Assembly (NCBI RefSeq): GCF_024139115.2
Contig: NC_085141.1
Span: forward strand, 66,291,675 to 66,355,674
DNA: 64,000 bases
Origin: Armigeres subalbatus
Lineage: Eukaryota > Arthropoda > Insecta > Diptera > Culicidae
Direction: 5' to 3'
Part shown: one piece after another, positions 23,046 through 35,000 of the stretch
How positions within the stretch are numbered: position 1 is the stretch's first letter
Layout of the letters: the number at the start of each line of letters is the position of its first letter
Position numbers and translations under genes: made by a program
The notes under the pieces: model-generated
What the model saw: the letters and a program-made list of their open reading frames with translations, nothing else
Told to the model about the DNA's origin: nothing
Databases searched by the model: none

Positions 23046-25356
23046 TTTTAAACATCTGCGTAAATTTTTAATTCCATATCGCCCTTCAAGGTGGATAGAT
23101 CATTGATCTTTTCATATCAAAAGAAAGCTCAAGAAAATATCCTTTAACTCTTCTGAAGACATCATGACTCTAAAATGTAGTTTTCAGGTCGAAAACTAAA
23201 AACGCACGTTTTGGGGGCTTCTGAACCAGTTTGCGCTGTTGGTAAAACTTGATGGATGTTTGAATAAACGAGAGGAGGAGTCAATGTTGGTCAAACTGAT
23301 TGACCGTGTGTACATTCCATTACGGTAGTATTATTGTATTATTGTGTATTATTGTGCACCAACGTCGGAGCAGTTATCCTAATGCGATATCGAGGAAGTG
23401 CCTTCCACTCAAGGAAAGGCTTTCAAGACGGAATAGATTTGCAGTGCAACACCAATCGAATCAAATTTCACGAATTTCTGAATGTAAATAAAGATCAACC
23501 TAATTGTGGCGTGCATATTCCAACATGTTTGATCAAAATGTGTCTCAGATACTCATACTTTAACCATACTCATATTTTAACCAACAAAACAATATTACTT
23601 TAGTTAACACTAAAATCATAACCATAATAAACTACAATGCGTAACACAACACAACAATAATATCCTTACGTTGCCTAACGTCTACCTTGCGGTCGTGTCT
23701 TGTTTACAACTTTTCTGTTTTTTTTTTTCATATTTTTAAAACGAGTACTGCAACATGTAGAATATACAGTACTGGTAGTTTTCGAGATCGTCATATGAAA
23801 GCGGAAACAGTTGCATTTTCATTTTCAAGAGACAAAATGAAAATGTGACGGGCTCCCGGTCACCTGTCACATTACGAGCAGTCAAGATGGGAATGTTGCT
23901 TTGTTTTGTAATCTAAATGTCTAAATTATTTTATAAGATCTGTGCAAATAACGATGACTACTCGAAAAAATGATTGCATTGTTTATGGATTTCGAGTTAA
24001 AAGCAAAACTATTTAGGAAGTAACAGCTTGTTTACAATCGTTTAAAGCGCTTTCATGAAATAAAAATCCGTAAAAAAATTAGAGAAATTCCTTTCATTGT
24101 TTATGTTTATATGTTTATTGAACTTCCTTCCATTGTTCATTCTATGAAAGCGGGAGAGAATAAAATGTAAATATAGCGTGACCTCTTTAAATGAAAATGA
24201 AAATTTCAATCTCAATCTCAAAAAGCTTTCGAAGCTCATCACCGAATTCAGCATCTTGCGAGAAAATTTCACAAGATGTTTTGAATTTCCATGCTTCGGG
24301 ACCGCTCTCTGTAGAATCCCGATCACAATGGCTCGCGCGCGCCGGAAAGCTGCTTTCTTGTATCTAACGAATGAATCCCATTAACTCCGCCTCTTCGTTA
24401 ATCGTTATAACTGCACATCTTATTTACACCCATATCAGATCACGAAGGGGAGGGGCTAAAGGGCGTACTTTATTGTTTATAAGAAAGCTGCTTTGCGACG
24501 CATGCGATTCATTTTGTTCGGGATTCTTTAGATAGCGGTCGAACAATATTTTTCGCAGTGCGGACGCAGCGGAGCGGACTCAGCAGCACGAGGACTCTGG
24601 TAGATGTTTCAACGGAAAATTATCGCATTGATGCATCATGATGGTGCCGTCCGTAGCTATTCCGCGCCAGCAGTGGCGATGCTGAAAATGTATTCCAAAT
24701 GGTGGCGTCTTAGCCAAAAGTCATCTAGTGGCCGTCGGACAATATCAGCACGAAGTCGAATTTCAACTCAAGGTTCCGACAAGCTTTTGGTTGCAGTTTA
24801 TTATTGGAAAGGCGCATTGGGGAAAGAAAATTGGTTGGAAAGAAAAGGTTGATTGCAAAAATGGACTGTTTCGGTGGCATCGGCGTTTTGAATGGTAGCT
24901 TGGTCGCTGTGAGTGATTTCATCAATTCGAACAAATTTATTGCATCATCCTCTCCGTCGAGCAATTGTGATTCTGCTACTGAAGGGTAACTTTATGTCGT
25001 CGCTAAACGATTAGGTTTTGCACTTTGAAGAAAAATTCATCTCGGATTGGTGGCCCGGAAAAAAACAATTTCATTTCCATTAACTTACAGAAACAAAACC
25101 AAATAATATTGCGGAAAATACGCTTCTTTAGTGTTTGAAACGGCGAAATATTAAGAATGAAAGATCCCTTTCAGAATCGTCATTGTCATAGAGAACTTAA
25201 GCCGAATAGTCTGTTTGTTTGGGTCAAAAATTTTCCCAACGGTCATTATCTCTTCTTGGATAAATAGTTTAAGTCCTGAAAAGGATTGGGTGTAATTAAT
25301 TCTTGAGCTCCTCTCACTTTGCCACCGGCGCCATAGAACGATATACGCACGGTTCC
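23046..25356. other. Mixed AT-rich DNA, no intact gene recognised
   Basis: No recognisable domain. Open frames at 24.04-24.99 kb overlap on both strands. The segment ends in a 37-codon minus-strand frame (25356-25246) that belongs to the interrupted reading frame described separately. Confidence 0.4.
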
Positions 25357-26543
25357 ATCGCGAGCAAGGATGTTAGGGGCTGTCCACAAACCACGTAGAC
25401 CGAAATTTCACTTTTTCAAACCCCCCCGTCCCCCCTAGTAGACTTTCGTAGACTTTTCCAAAACCCCTCCCTCCCCCCATGATGTCTACGTAGATTTTAC
25501 CATATTTTACAAAACATCATATGTGATTGGAAAAATATAGAAATCAACCAAGTTTTAAGCAATGCAGCTATTCAATTCCATTTCCATGTAAACATTACAA
25601 CAAAATTCGAATTTCCAACCTAACAAAATCACACTGAGCAAACATACAAGCGGCCAATTTCATTGCCGGCAGAGCCTCTTCTGAGTTGAAGTGGTAGCTT
25701 GTTATCTGTGTGGTAGTGATCTTACTTAGCTAGCTGAAGTAAATGAGTTCTAATAAAGGTGCGGAGAAAGTTGATGTCTGCTAGTGTTAGTTAACTGTCA
25801 ACAAATAACTTTTAGGGTAATTTTTTTCCACAGTAAGGACGAGTAGAGTTCTACTCTAAATTGCTTCGACATTGACATATACAATACTGTCGCAATATGT
25901 AAAAATTTTGTCATGAAGCGTGTATATAAACTATTTTCGCAAATCGCCAGTACCAATCAATTTACATTGGCCAGCCATGATTATGCCCTTCAGATAATTG
26001 CCTAGCTTCTGGCTATTAGTCAACCAGCACCACGCCCTCGCCGCTTGTTTCAGCGGGTTACAAAATTTCTCTTTAATGTTTATTTTGCTGATGGTCTACC
26101 AACACAAGCAAACGTCGATAAACCCCGCACCCAGAGTCTATTATATATAGAGTTACGCAAAGAGTGAAGCCAAATCTACCTATTGAACTGTCAAACCGTC
26201 TACCTATCGAGCAAAGTAAACAAATGCTTGTTGGTAAGACGGAAGTATTGTTATCGCCTAATGATTATTATGGCGAATTAAAACGCATGAATTGAAATGT
26301 ATTAGATTTGTTCTAGAAACAGCTTTAAAAAACTTCAATACACCCCCCAATAAAATAGCAACAAGAAACTCACGTGTTTGCACTCTGTGGGTGACTTGGT
26401 TATCGAATTAAAAAGCTTTAGCAGTGAACACTCCCGTGAAGTCACTGTAAGGGTTGAACAAAAATGAAAGTTGCAAACAGAATAACAAGAAGATCGTTCA
26501 GAATAAGTGTAAGAAGATCCTCTTTGCGCAACTCTATATAATA

Positions 26544-27493
26544 CACACTTAATTTTATTTACCGGGCTCGGTTATCATATTACCGAATTCTCAACAGCTG
26601 AGCTCTCGGTACCCACCTCAGTAAAGTAGTTCAACTAATTACCGAGGTCTCGGTTCTGAGCGCCCGGTGACGAAATGTCAGTTATAACTGAGCAATCGGT
26701 AAAACACTACCGAGTGATCAGATAAAAATAGTGCGGATTTCGGTAACAAATAATACCGAATAAATTGTAATTTAGGTTTCGGTTTTTCTTAGATAAAGAA
26801 ATAAGGAAGTAGAAGAACAATCACGGGGTTTTTAGCAAGGATTTTCGTTATCCATCGTTATATTATTCAACTTTAAGCATATCTACTTATATATAAAAAT
26901 AAATCAGTTAGTGTTCGTATCCGCATAACTTTAAAACGGCTGGATTGATTTCCTCCATACTTTCAGAGTCTTTGACGGGTCATTTGCCTGAAATTTTATC
27001 CAAGTTAAAACTGTAAGCCAACTGAATAAAATGTTTGAGCCTACCTGAACTAAATTACCTTTATCCATCTGAACCGTGCAGCTTTAAAATTAAATGCAGC
27101 AAATCACTCGCGCAACAACTCCTCTTGAGTAAATCGAAAATCTGTACTTCTCAAACATGGCGTCGCTGAGCCGGCACCGCTGTTGATGGCGTCAAATCGA
27201 GCTACTGAAAGCTCCGTACTTGTTTTACCGGGAGCTCAGTGAAGCGTATTGATTTTTACTGACTGATCGGTACACTTTTGACAAGTACAGGGAGTTTTTC
27301 GTTAAACAGAGTTGTTCGGTAATGTATGGTACCGAAGGTCTGTATATTATTTTAAATAACTGAGACATCGGTAAAAATAATTACAGAAATCAGTAAATTC
27401 ATTTCAAATAACTGAGCTCCCGGCTCAAATTTGCTTTTACCGATTAAAATCAGTAAAAAATATTACCGAGCTGAAATTCTGAATTTAAGTGTG
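26544..27493. mobile_element. 950-bp TA-flanked element with repeated CTGAGC-N3-CGGTA motifs
   Basis: Ends CACACTTAATTTTATTTACC and (inverse) CACACTTAAATTCAGAATTT start identically and are flanked by TA on both sides, the target duplication of Tc1/mariner-type elements. At least seven 14-bp motifs of the form CTGAGNNNYCGGTA lie in the two arms: 26598, 26656, 26688, 27226 (inverse), 27259, 27360 and 27412. No transposase is encoded. A Helitron-like TCTACTTATATATAAAAAT start sits inside at about 26885. Confidence 0.65.
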
Positions 27494-29160
27494 TAGACTC
27501 TGCCCGCACCTTTATTATTTGCAATGGAATATAGCTGTCAACCCACACGGAATCACAAATCAGCTCAGTTTTGTACAGGCAGCAAAAAATCTCGTAAAAC
27601 TGAGTTTGAAACAAAAAGAGTTTTTCGTGACAATTCAGAAAAAAAACACAAGCGACAAATTCGGAATTATTATTTGTATGAACATCTCGCACGGGCAGTT
27701 CCTTGGTACTTAACACCAATCAAGAGAAAAAGAGAGTCAGAAAACTATCTGGGTGTAAGTTAAAAATTGAGGTTGTTTACTTAGTTTTATATGCTTTAAA
27801 CATATTTCTTTGGGGTCTTATTTGCGTTCTTATCTGTTTGTCTACAAAATAAAGTGTTGTGATTAAAAAACGAATTTGAACCTATTGGAACCTTTGAAAC
27901 ATCAAAAACTGAAAAGCGATAAAATGATTTTTTTGCCTAGGAAAATTATTAATCTGTCTAAATTCTGGCTTGCTCCGAGGTAACATAATCACGGCTAGTG
28001 AACCAACATTCTGAATATTTTCCGTTCTTTCTATATATTACCATCTATTATCTGAATTTTCTCAATAAATTATTGGTTGGTTGGTAATGGCTGGTTTCCT
28101 ACTCGCCGCTGCCAGCATTAAGGCGCTAACGTATATGTGCAAACAGCCAGCATGAGAACCACCGGATATTTGAATGGGGAAAACACCTAACGCGGGTTAT
28201 CTCAAAGTTAGGAACTTTTCAAGTAAAACTATTTGGTACTAGTTAAGTACACGCCCGTTTCAAATCACTCAGAGACAGAGTGAAATTATATGATATCTCT
28301 TTTTTTTGACGGAAATCTTACTCATTTTTCTTAAAAAAAGTTACACTTGTCGAATTTTAACTAAAAGTTAAACGAATCGGTAGAATGGTTCACAGCCTAA
28401 CCACCACATATTTTTTTGTTGAAGGTGCTTTATTTTGAATCTTAGATGCCTTTCGCCAAACTGATTTCAGAAAGTTAACTCCTAGTGTGCCGCTGGAAGC
28501 ACTCACAAGGTGGGTGATTCAGTTTCTACTATGTCTAGGATAGCATAACCTTTTCGAACTTTTGGCTTTTTAGGCAAGGTAATAATAAAAATAAGAAAAA
28601 TCTAAAGAGTAAATTGTTTCAAATCATATCATGAACACAGTCTGCAGTCGAGATGTGAAGGAAATCAACAGGTCCGTACAGAAATTAACATAGAGTGTGG
28701 CACTTTCATCAATTCAAGACCAAATTCGGAATATTATTCGGGTTAAAGTTATGCTGATCTCATAAAATTGAAATACGTTTAATCTCAGTGTACTTCTCGA
28801 GTTTTTTCGAACCATAATTTAAATATGGTTTTCATATATTTTGATTGAACGTGTAACTGACTATACAGTATCAACTCACTCACACAAACAAACATAGTAC
28901 CACCTCGGCTCACCGACAGCGCTGCTAACAGTGTCGCCCGATTTCCGACTGTGTTGCCAGTCTTCTTGATAATGTGGTCTTCGAACGAAATCAAATTTAA
29001 TCCTCTGTCCCAAAATCCTGAAATCAAATCTCAAACCCAATTAATTAAATTACTGTTGAATTCAACTCCTCCTAGAAGTGTGCACAACCATCGCCGACAT
29101 TTCTGCATCGGCGCGCCACTGATACAATCTATCACGTATCTGACCTATAATTGTCAACGC
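27494..29160. other. AT-rich interior of the 5.5-kb element, nothing recognised
   Basis: No gene, tandem array or clear terminal repeat. Short frames at 27.5-27.8 and 28.8-29.3 kb overlap on both strands and show no domain. Confidence 0.4.
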
Positions 29161-30610
29161 CGGTTCACAATTGTGAAAATCGTGAATTTTCAGAATTCAG
29201 AAAAATTTCGAGTTGAAATTTCGAGAATGTCAAGTCTACATCCCAATAAGTTTTGCGTGGAAAATTCGTAAAATTTCCCAATTGATAACCTTGAAATACT
29301 CCAAATAACTCTCCGTGATAATTTCGATGCTTTTCTTGAAAATTCCATGCAATATCCCACTGAATAATCATCTGTTGAAATCCCAAGATTTTTCTTCTAA
29401 ATTCCAAAAGATTCCCCGTTAAAAACTGAGTAATTTTCCGTGAAAATTTAGAATTATTTCCGAGGTAATTTAAGTTCAAACGGACATTCCGAAATATTTC
29501 CGTGGAAATTTAGAATGGTTTCCTACGATATTTTTCAATTTGTCTTGCAAATTTGGAGCAATTTCTTGATGAAATTTAAATAAATTTTATGGGCATTCCA
29601 AAAAATATTTTGTGTATAATTTTCGGTGGAAATTATGGGGAATTTTTAGTTGAACTTTTTGTGAACTTCTTGTAAAAAAATCGAATAAATTTTCGTGAAA
29701 ATTATTAGGGTTTTTTTACAAAAATTGCAAATAATTTTTTTTTGTGGAAACACAAACTGTTTTTGGTGGGATATTCAAATAATTTCTTGTGGGAGTTTTG
29801 AGCAATTTATTTAGAAATTCCGAAAATTTTCCATCGATAATTCCAAAGAATTTGCATTAGAACTGCCGAGGAAATTTACGAATAAGAATTTTCCACGGGC
29901 ATTTCGAACAATTTTGCTTATACAGCAACCGTTCGCTAACTGGGCTAAAACACCAGCCCAGTTACCGAACGCCGCTTTTTAACTGGGCTGACGAGGGAAT
30001 TCGCGATGCATTGTTGTGATCGTGTTTTACATGAAGCTTAAAGAATATACCATTCAGAATCCCCTCGTCACCGAGTCTTTGTTGTTGTTTTTTGACGGAT
30101 AACTGCTTTTTAACTGGGCTTTGGCCCAGTTAGCGAACGCCCAGTTAAAAAACAGTCCAGTTAAAAGGCGCCCAGTTAGCGAACTGTTGCTGTATTTGCA
30201 AAGAATTCCTCGCCAAAATTCCGAAGAATTTCCGAAATTAAGCAAAAAAATTCGGGGACTTCCCAGAAAATCTCCAGTGAATATTCTGAAGGGTTTCTCG
30301 CAGAAATTTCGGTGATTTCTCTTTACAAGTTCCAAAGAATATCTTTTGGGCATTCCAAAGACTTTTTCTTGGATATTCCAAAATACTTCCTTTGTAAATT
30401 AAAAAAAATCCGTCGAAGTACGACATAATTTCCATAGTTTGCAAAGAAGTTCCTGCCGAAAATCAAATGAAATTCTAGTAGAATCTGCAGTAAAATCCAA
30501 GTGAAGATTTTGAAAAAAAAATCGAAAGTTTTTATAGAATACTTTGGAGAATTTTCTTGCTTTACACAGAAGAATTTCCTGGTGAAATCCATGATAGTTT
30601 TAAGCCGTAG
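29160..30610. repeat. Decayed GAATTTCC-type minisatellite
   Basis: Phrases such as GAATTTCCGTGAAAATT and AATTCCGAAGAATTTCC recur irregularly, related to the better preserved 12-bp array at 47.2-48.8 kb. The array is interrupted by the MITE at 29923-30192. Open frames over it are repeat artefacts. Confidence 0.6.
29923..30192. mobile_element. 270-bp pogo-like MITE (CAGCAAC...TTCGCTAACTGGGC)
   Basis: Ends CAGCAACCGTTCGCTAACTG and (inverse) CAGCAACAGTTCGCTAACTG are near-perfect inverted repeats flanked by TA. GCCCAGTTA/TAACTGGGC recurs subterminally on both sides. A CAG...TTCGCTAAC terminus and TA duplication fit the pogo/Tigger group. It carries no gene. Confidence 0.8.
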
Positions 30611-31539
30611 CTCAGACTTTTACTTTAGTGAAATTCATTAAATTTTTAAGGAGAAATGCAAAAGATTATTTCGGTAAAGTCATGCAAAAAAACGGAACCG
30701 CCCAAAAATCAAACAAGTGAGCTTCGCACGAAGCTGCTGTATAAATCGCTTTTAAAAAACATTAAATTAAAAAGTCTACGTAGACTTTTGGTATACCCCT
30801 CCGTCCCCCTTCGTAGACTATCGTAGACTTTTTCAAAACCCCTCCCTCCCCCTCAAGAGTCTACGTGGTTTATGGACAGCCCCTTATGTTATCGATCATT
30901 TAGTAATCTGCGTTCGACCATTTGGTAGTTTGTCAATAACTCATTCCAGAGACCTAATTTCAAAATGTATTGTATGGTGGACTTTTAGTGCGAAAGTTTT
31001 TCTACAACTCTCCTAAACAGTTCGATGATCGAATTCCACTATTAAAGGAGTTATGGTGATAGTTGCTATACTCATACTAAATGATAACAAAATATGCAAT
31101 CATTTAGTTACTGCTACTAGCGCTATAGCTCCGTTATTAGTGAAATTCAAACAACGAACTGTTAGGCAGAGCTGTAGATAAACCTTTGCACTAGAAGTCC
31201 ACCATACAACATATTTTGAAATTTAGACTCTGGAATGAGTTATTCACAAACTACTAAATGATCGAAGGCAGATTACTAATTGATCGATAACATCCTTGAT
31301 CGCGGGCGAAAATCAAACGTTGCAAATAAATATATTTGCGCTTGGTTTCGCGCCACTTCCGATTCTGCTTATTTCTTCTTTATTTCGGATGTCTTTGAGG
31401 ATGATGTCTTCTAGGATTGTGATGTGCTCCACTGAAAGCCAGTCAAGTGGCTTCAGGGGCGAAGTCATGTTAATCCTTTTTCCACGTTGGAGACTCAAAA
31501 TCCATCCTACTGGAAGCTGCTGTTCGGATTCTTAATTCG

Positions 31540-31890
31540 GTTAACCTCTTAACAGTTTGCTTAATGTTAATAAAGAGAAGTTCTTATGTAGAGATTGTAT
31601 AATATAGGGTCGTGCAGCTGCTGCAAGCAATTTTCTGGTATATAGTTCTATGGTTCGGGTGATTTTCATATCTGCATCCCCAGCTTCACATTACAGGAGG
31701 CGATTCAAACACAAATTTGTAACAATGTCCAACTTCACTTCTCAGTCGATATCTCTAAGAGTGTCCCCATTTATACATTTGCAATTCAATTCGTCCCCAT
31801 AAAACTTTTCCACAGAATCCAATCAAGCTTATATTATCCCACTCTTACCAAAACACTGACTTAACGATCGTTGCCCATCAATCCTGTTTC
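31540..31890. other. Non-coding DNA preceding the ADAM-like exon
   Basis: Presumed intron of the plus-strand gene whose exon follows; ends in a pyrimidine-containing acceptor. No other feature seen. Confidence 0.4.
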
Positions 31891-31897
31891 GTTGCAG

Positions 31898-32093
31898 AGT
31901 GGACACATTCACACCTCGTGGGGATCGTTCCTGATCAGACCGGTGCAAAAGTACTCGAACGAGGATACCAACATTTTGCACGAGCTTTCGCGGGAACGGA
32001 AAGCAGAGGAGAACGCCGTTGGTGGTCCGGAGCGGCTCGATCCGACGGCACAGGGCGACGGCAGTAACTGTGCCGTCGACACCAAACAGGAAG
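31898..32093 (+). CDS. Internal exon, probable ADAM/ADAMTS-type propeptide
   Basis: A 196-bp open segment is bounded by a 3' splice site (CCTGTTTCGTTGCAG|AGT) and a 5' splice site (GGAAG|GTAAGTC). It begins in phase 0 and ends in phase 1, and its GC content is far above the flanks. It encodes SGHIHTSWGSFLIRPVQKYS followed by NEDTNILHELSRERKAEEN and an acidic/glycine-rich tail ending DTKQE. The order G-H-I-x-T-x-x-G-x-x-x-I-x-P-V then N-I-L-H-x-x-x-R resembles the M12B propeptide of secreted metalloproteases of the ADAM/ADAMTS group. No HExxHxxGxxH catalytic exon is visible elsewhere in the window, so other exons must lie outside. The gene-level identity is inference; the exon call is firmer. 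Confidence 0.6.
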
Positions 32094-35000
32094 GTAAGTC
32101 GATGAACCTTCATGTTGTTGTGCCGATGAAAATTGAGAAAAATTAAGTTAACTGTTAAGGGATTTTTTTAAACTTTTAAGATATTGTACATACAAAAACA
32201 ATGCAACAGCCCTTGGTCCTGATGAAGAATGACTAAAATTTATACTTCTCGAACTGCTTTTCAACGCGTGTCCAAAATTTAAAGTAGCGACAACAAAATT
32301 ATCTTCACCTTCGATCAATTCACAAGCAGTGTTTCCGATACCAGGAATAGTGCAGACAGACCATCGTGCCAAAAATGATCGATGTTTACCGTGACTTAGC
32401 GGAGTTGCCGCTGATTGAACGGACAGCCGTCATTGATTCCAAATAGAGAAGAACTCTTCCAAAAATAACTGTCGAATCTGAACAGCAAGCTCCACTAGCT
32501 AGCGAAAAACGGTGATGTTAATTTATTTTATCTGCCATCGATAAATTTACGAGATAATTTACATAATTGGATTCGAAGTTTTTCAGAAAAAAAAACTTGA
32601 ACTACCCAAGAGAGAACCCTTCTTCACTTCACAAATGTGTGTAACGTTAATTAGGGGGTTTGTATCGTTCGGCACTGATCAGTCGATGAATGAGATGCCA
32701 AGCAGGCGGAAACTTGTTAGTGATCGTTAGAAACCATTGAATACGGCATTTCTGGTAGAATTATAAAATTTGAGAATAAATAAATTAAATAAATCAATAC
32801 CAGGAAACCGTTTTTCTACTCTAATGACTATCAAAATGACACGAGCATAGACATCGTAGCAATTGCAAATAATATTTACCTAACCAATAAACCTAGACTA
32901 TGTTTACGCACTAATTATATATTAAGTGGCGTATAAATTAAATTGTCTTCATTCAACTTCCAATAAGCGTAAACTATGATTGACGGTGCAAATAAAATAG
33001 AGTTTGCGCTAGATTTTAGGGGGAACTTCACAGTTTAGGTTGAATTAACTGACAAGCATAATATTTTTGAAGTGTATTGAAAAAAATATTCTGTTAAATT
33101 TTGGTGGAATTTTTTTTATTCTTCACTAGGCGAACCAGTTCGATCTCGCTTCTGTTTTTTTTAACTGTCAATAGTTTGCTTTTTTGCAGCGTCACACTCT
33201 ATATCGATTTTAACTTGCGCTGATGGCTTTCTTTGAAACTTCCTCGTCAAATGCGCCAACTTTCTGTATATATATAAACAAACCTGAGGTCAAAGCGAAT
33301 CGATTAGTGAAAAAATCTTGTTCGTGAATTATATTGCCTCAAAGGAAATTCAAACTCATTTTTATATATAGAATATGAATATTAAAGAGATTTTCAGCCC
33401 GGGGCATCAGGTCGAAAATTTTATTAAACTTCCCGTGGAAATTTTGAAGAATTTGCTGTTAAAAATTCGAAAGAAATGTCCGTGAACATTCTAAAGCATT
33501 GTCGTTGCGAAAAAAAATCCAAAAACAAATATCGTGGGAATTCTAAATTGGATACTTTTTAGAATTTCAACCTTCAATCTTTAAATAAATTTAAAATTGT
33601 CCGTTGAGAGCTGTGATGTAAGACAGTAAACATTTCTTCAGGCTTTCTTGGACTCATTGATCGTTGATGATGAAAATATTGTTTTCAGTGAGCAACAGTA
33701 ATTTAAAATGATAACGAATACAGAAACAGGTACCCTCACGACGGTAGAAGAAAACTTCTAAATCAATCGGGCCATGTTGCCTTAATTCTTTCAAATACAC
33801 TTGTATATGGATAGCGAGTAGAGAGGATCAAAGATCAGCACCGATTGCCACCGGACCGTAATGGCCAATGGTCGTCATCGTGGCAAAGAAGTAATCGATC
33901 ATGATTACCGTTGTTTGAGGAAGAAATATTTGACAGTTCAGCTCATCACTCAAGCCGTACTTTGTGCGTGGCACGTGTGGCAGGCCGATCATAAGAAACA
34001 AAATCTGGTTTCATCACGCATGTTGCGTGAGCGGCGATGATTCTGATTTGTATTTGATTGATGATCATTCTTTTTATGATATGTTTAAGCGTCAGGTTTT
34101 GGTGGTAGTGTTTTGTTGACCAGATTCAGTACAACATATGGATGTTTCGCTGAAAATTTAACAAAAACAGCAAAATTTGGTTAGCTGTTTTCCAAACACT
34201 ACAGTTCGTCAGAGTATGATCAACATGTCCCAAACCAATAAATAAAATCAATGTTGATGCAAACATTGAAACCTGAATGTTATCAAAAGGCATTAATCAT
34301 AAGTTCTAAATCCAGTATTAAAATTTAAGTAACTGCTGCTGCTTATGAATACACATTCAACCAATTCAATACTAGTCGACCTTCAGATCCTTTGCTTTGT
34401 AACAAACATCTCCGTGGGAACTGCGGAGTCGTCATCGATACGGCTCATAAATCACTCCTCGATTTAGCTCTCATTAAGCAGCGCTAAACACCAAGCTAAG
34501 CGCTATCTAATTCCCTAATCAGCTTAAACTAACCAAACCTGTACTTCGACCAAAACGCTACCTTCAACGTTCCATTGAAGTCGCTCTATGCTGCTATCCA
34601 ACCTCAACTTTATGAGATTCAGCAACAGCAACTGTCACAGCACGTCTCTTTTCCTTGTCGAACATTTTTAATAACATATTTATTAGCCGTATCGTTAATT
34701 GCATAACTATGCGCTTAGCACAGGAACTCCTACGGCATACATTAACTAAGCTGCCAAGTCGATGCAATCCGAGGTGACTCAAAGTCTTGAGCTTGGTTCA
34801 AACCACCACCAGACGGTTTATTGCATTCAGCAAAGGTGATAGTCGTCGGCATCAGCTGGCTTAGCGACGCGAAGCGTTTGAGAAATGTGAACCCAAGGCA
34901 GGTCGACTGACTATTTTAATCATTCGACAGGCTCGATGGCAAATTTATTGAGTGGTTGCAAATCGACAGAAAGATTTACCCACGTGGCCATAAATATATG

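Larger units (their letters stand above)
25376..30883. mobile_element. 5.5-kb non-autonomous TIR element nested in the MITE
   Basis: Left end GGGGCTGTCCACAAACCACG and right end (inverse) GGGGCTGTCCATAAACCACG share a roughly 25-bp inverted repeat continuing into GTAGAC. Subterminal GTAGACTTT/CGTAGAC phrases and C-rich CCCTCCCTCCCCC runs occur on both sides, but are partly arranged differently. Flanks GGATGTTA and TTATGTTA agree at 6 of 8. Deleting it and one flank restores CAAGGATGTTATCGATCA, the same as the MITE's other arm. No transposase-like frame is present; other elements fill much of the interior. Confidence 0.75.
25365..31298. mobile_element. Palindromic hAT-type MITE, split by a later 5.5-kb insertion
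   Basis: Outer ends CAAGGATGTTA (25365-25375) and TAACATCCTTG (31288-31298) are inverted repeats. Arms of about 200 bp are inverted copies of each other inside 30892-31298 (CATTTAGTAATCTGC near 30897 against GCAGATTACTAATTG near 31268; AACTCATTCCAGAGNC against GNCTCTGGAATGAGTT). Flanks ATCGCGAG (25357-25364) and ATCGCGGG (31299-31306) match at 7 of 8. Without the nested element the MITE is about 418 bp. A partial relative lies at 59440-59675. Confidence 0.8.
25246..31498 (-). pseudogene. Unknown open frame split by a MITE insertion
   Basis: On the minus strand 31379-31299 reads NRKWRETKRKYIYLQRLIF then A-R-D, and after the inserted material 25356-25246 continues in the same frame GTVRISFYGAGGKVRGAQEL and ends DLNYLSKKR-stop. 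The two copies of the target duplication (CCCGCGAT and CTCGCGAT) encode the same Ala-Arg-Asp, so removing the insert keeps the frame. A further frame at 31498-31313 (SPLKPLDWLSVEHITILEDI) precedes it in another phase, implying a frameshift near 31360-31380. I do not recognise the protein; it may be a host gene relic or another transposon's coding sequence. Confidence 0.4.

Noticed and set aside
21481..23106. Frames of over 500 codons rich in Phe, Leu, Ser and Pro
   Set aside because: They arise from a stop-free 7-bp CTTCCTT repeat open in several phases and on both strands.
26885..27000. Second Helitron starting TCTACTTATATATAAAAAT
   Set aside because: A plausible start, but no hairpin plus CTRR end was found downstream.
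33840..33910. Minus-strand FATMTTIGHYGPVA resembling a potassium-channel pore
   Set aside because: Only about 20 codons, with an extra residue inside the TTIGYG-like motif, no flanking membrane helix and no splice-flanked exon.
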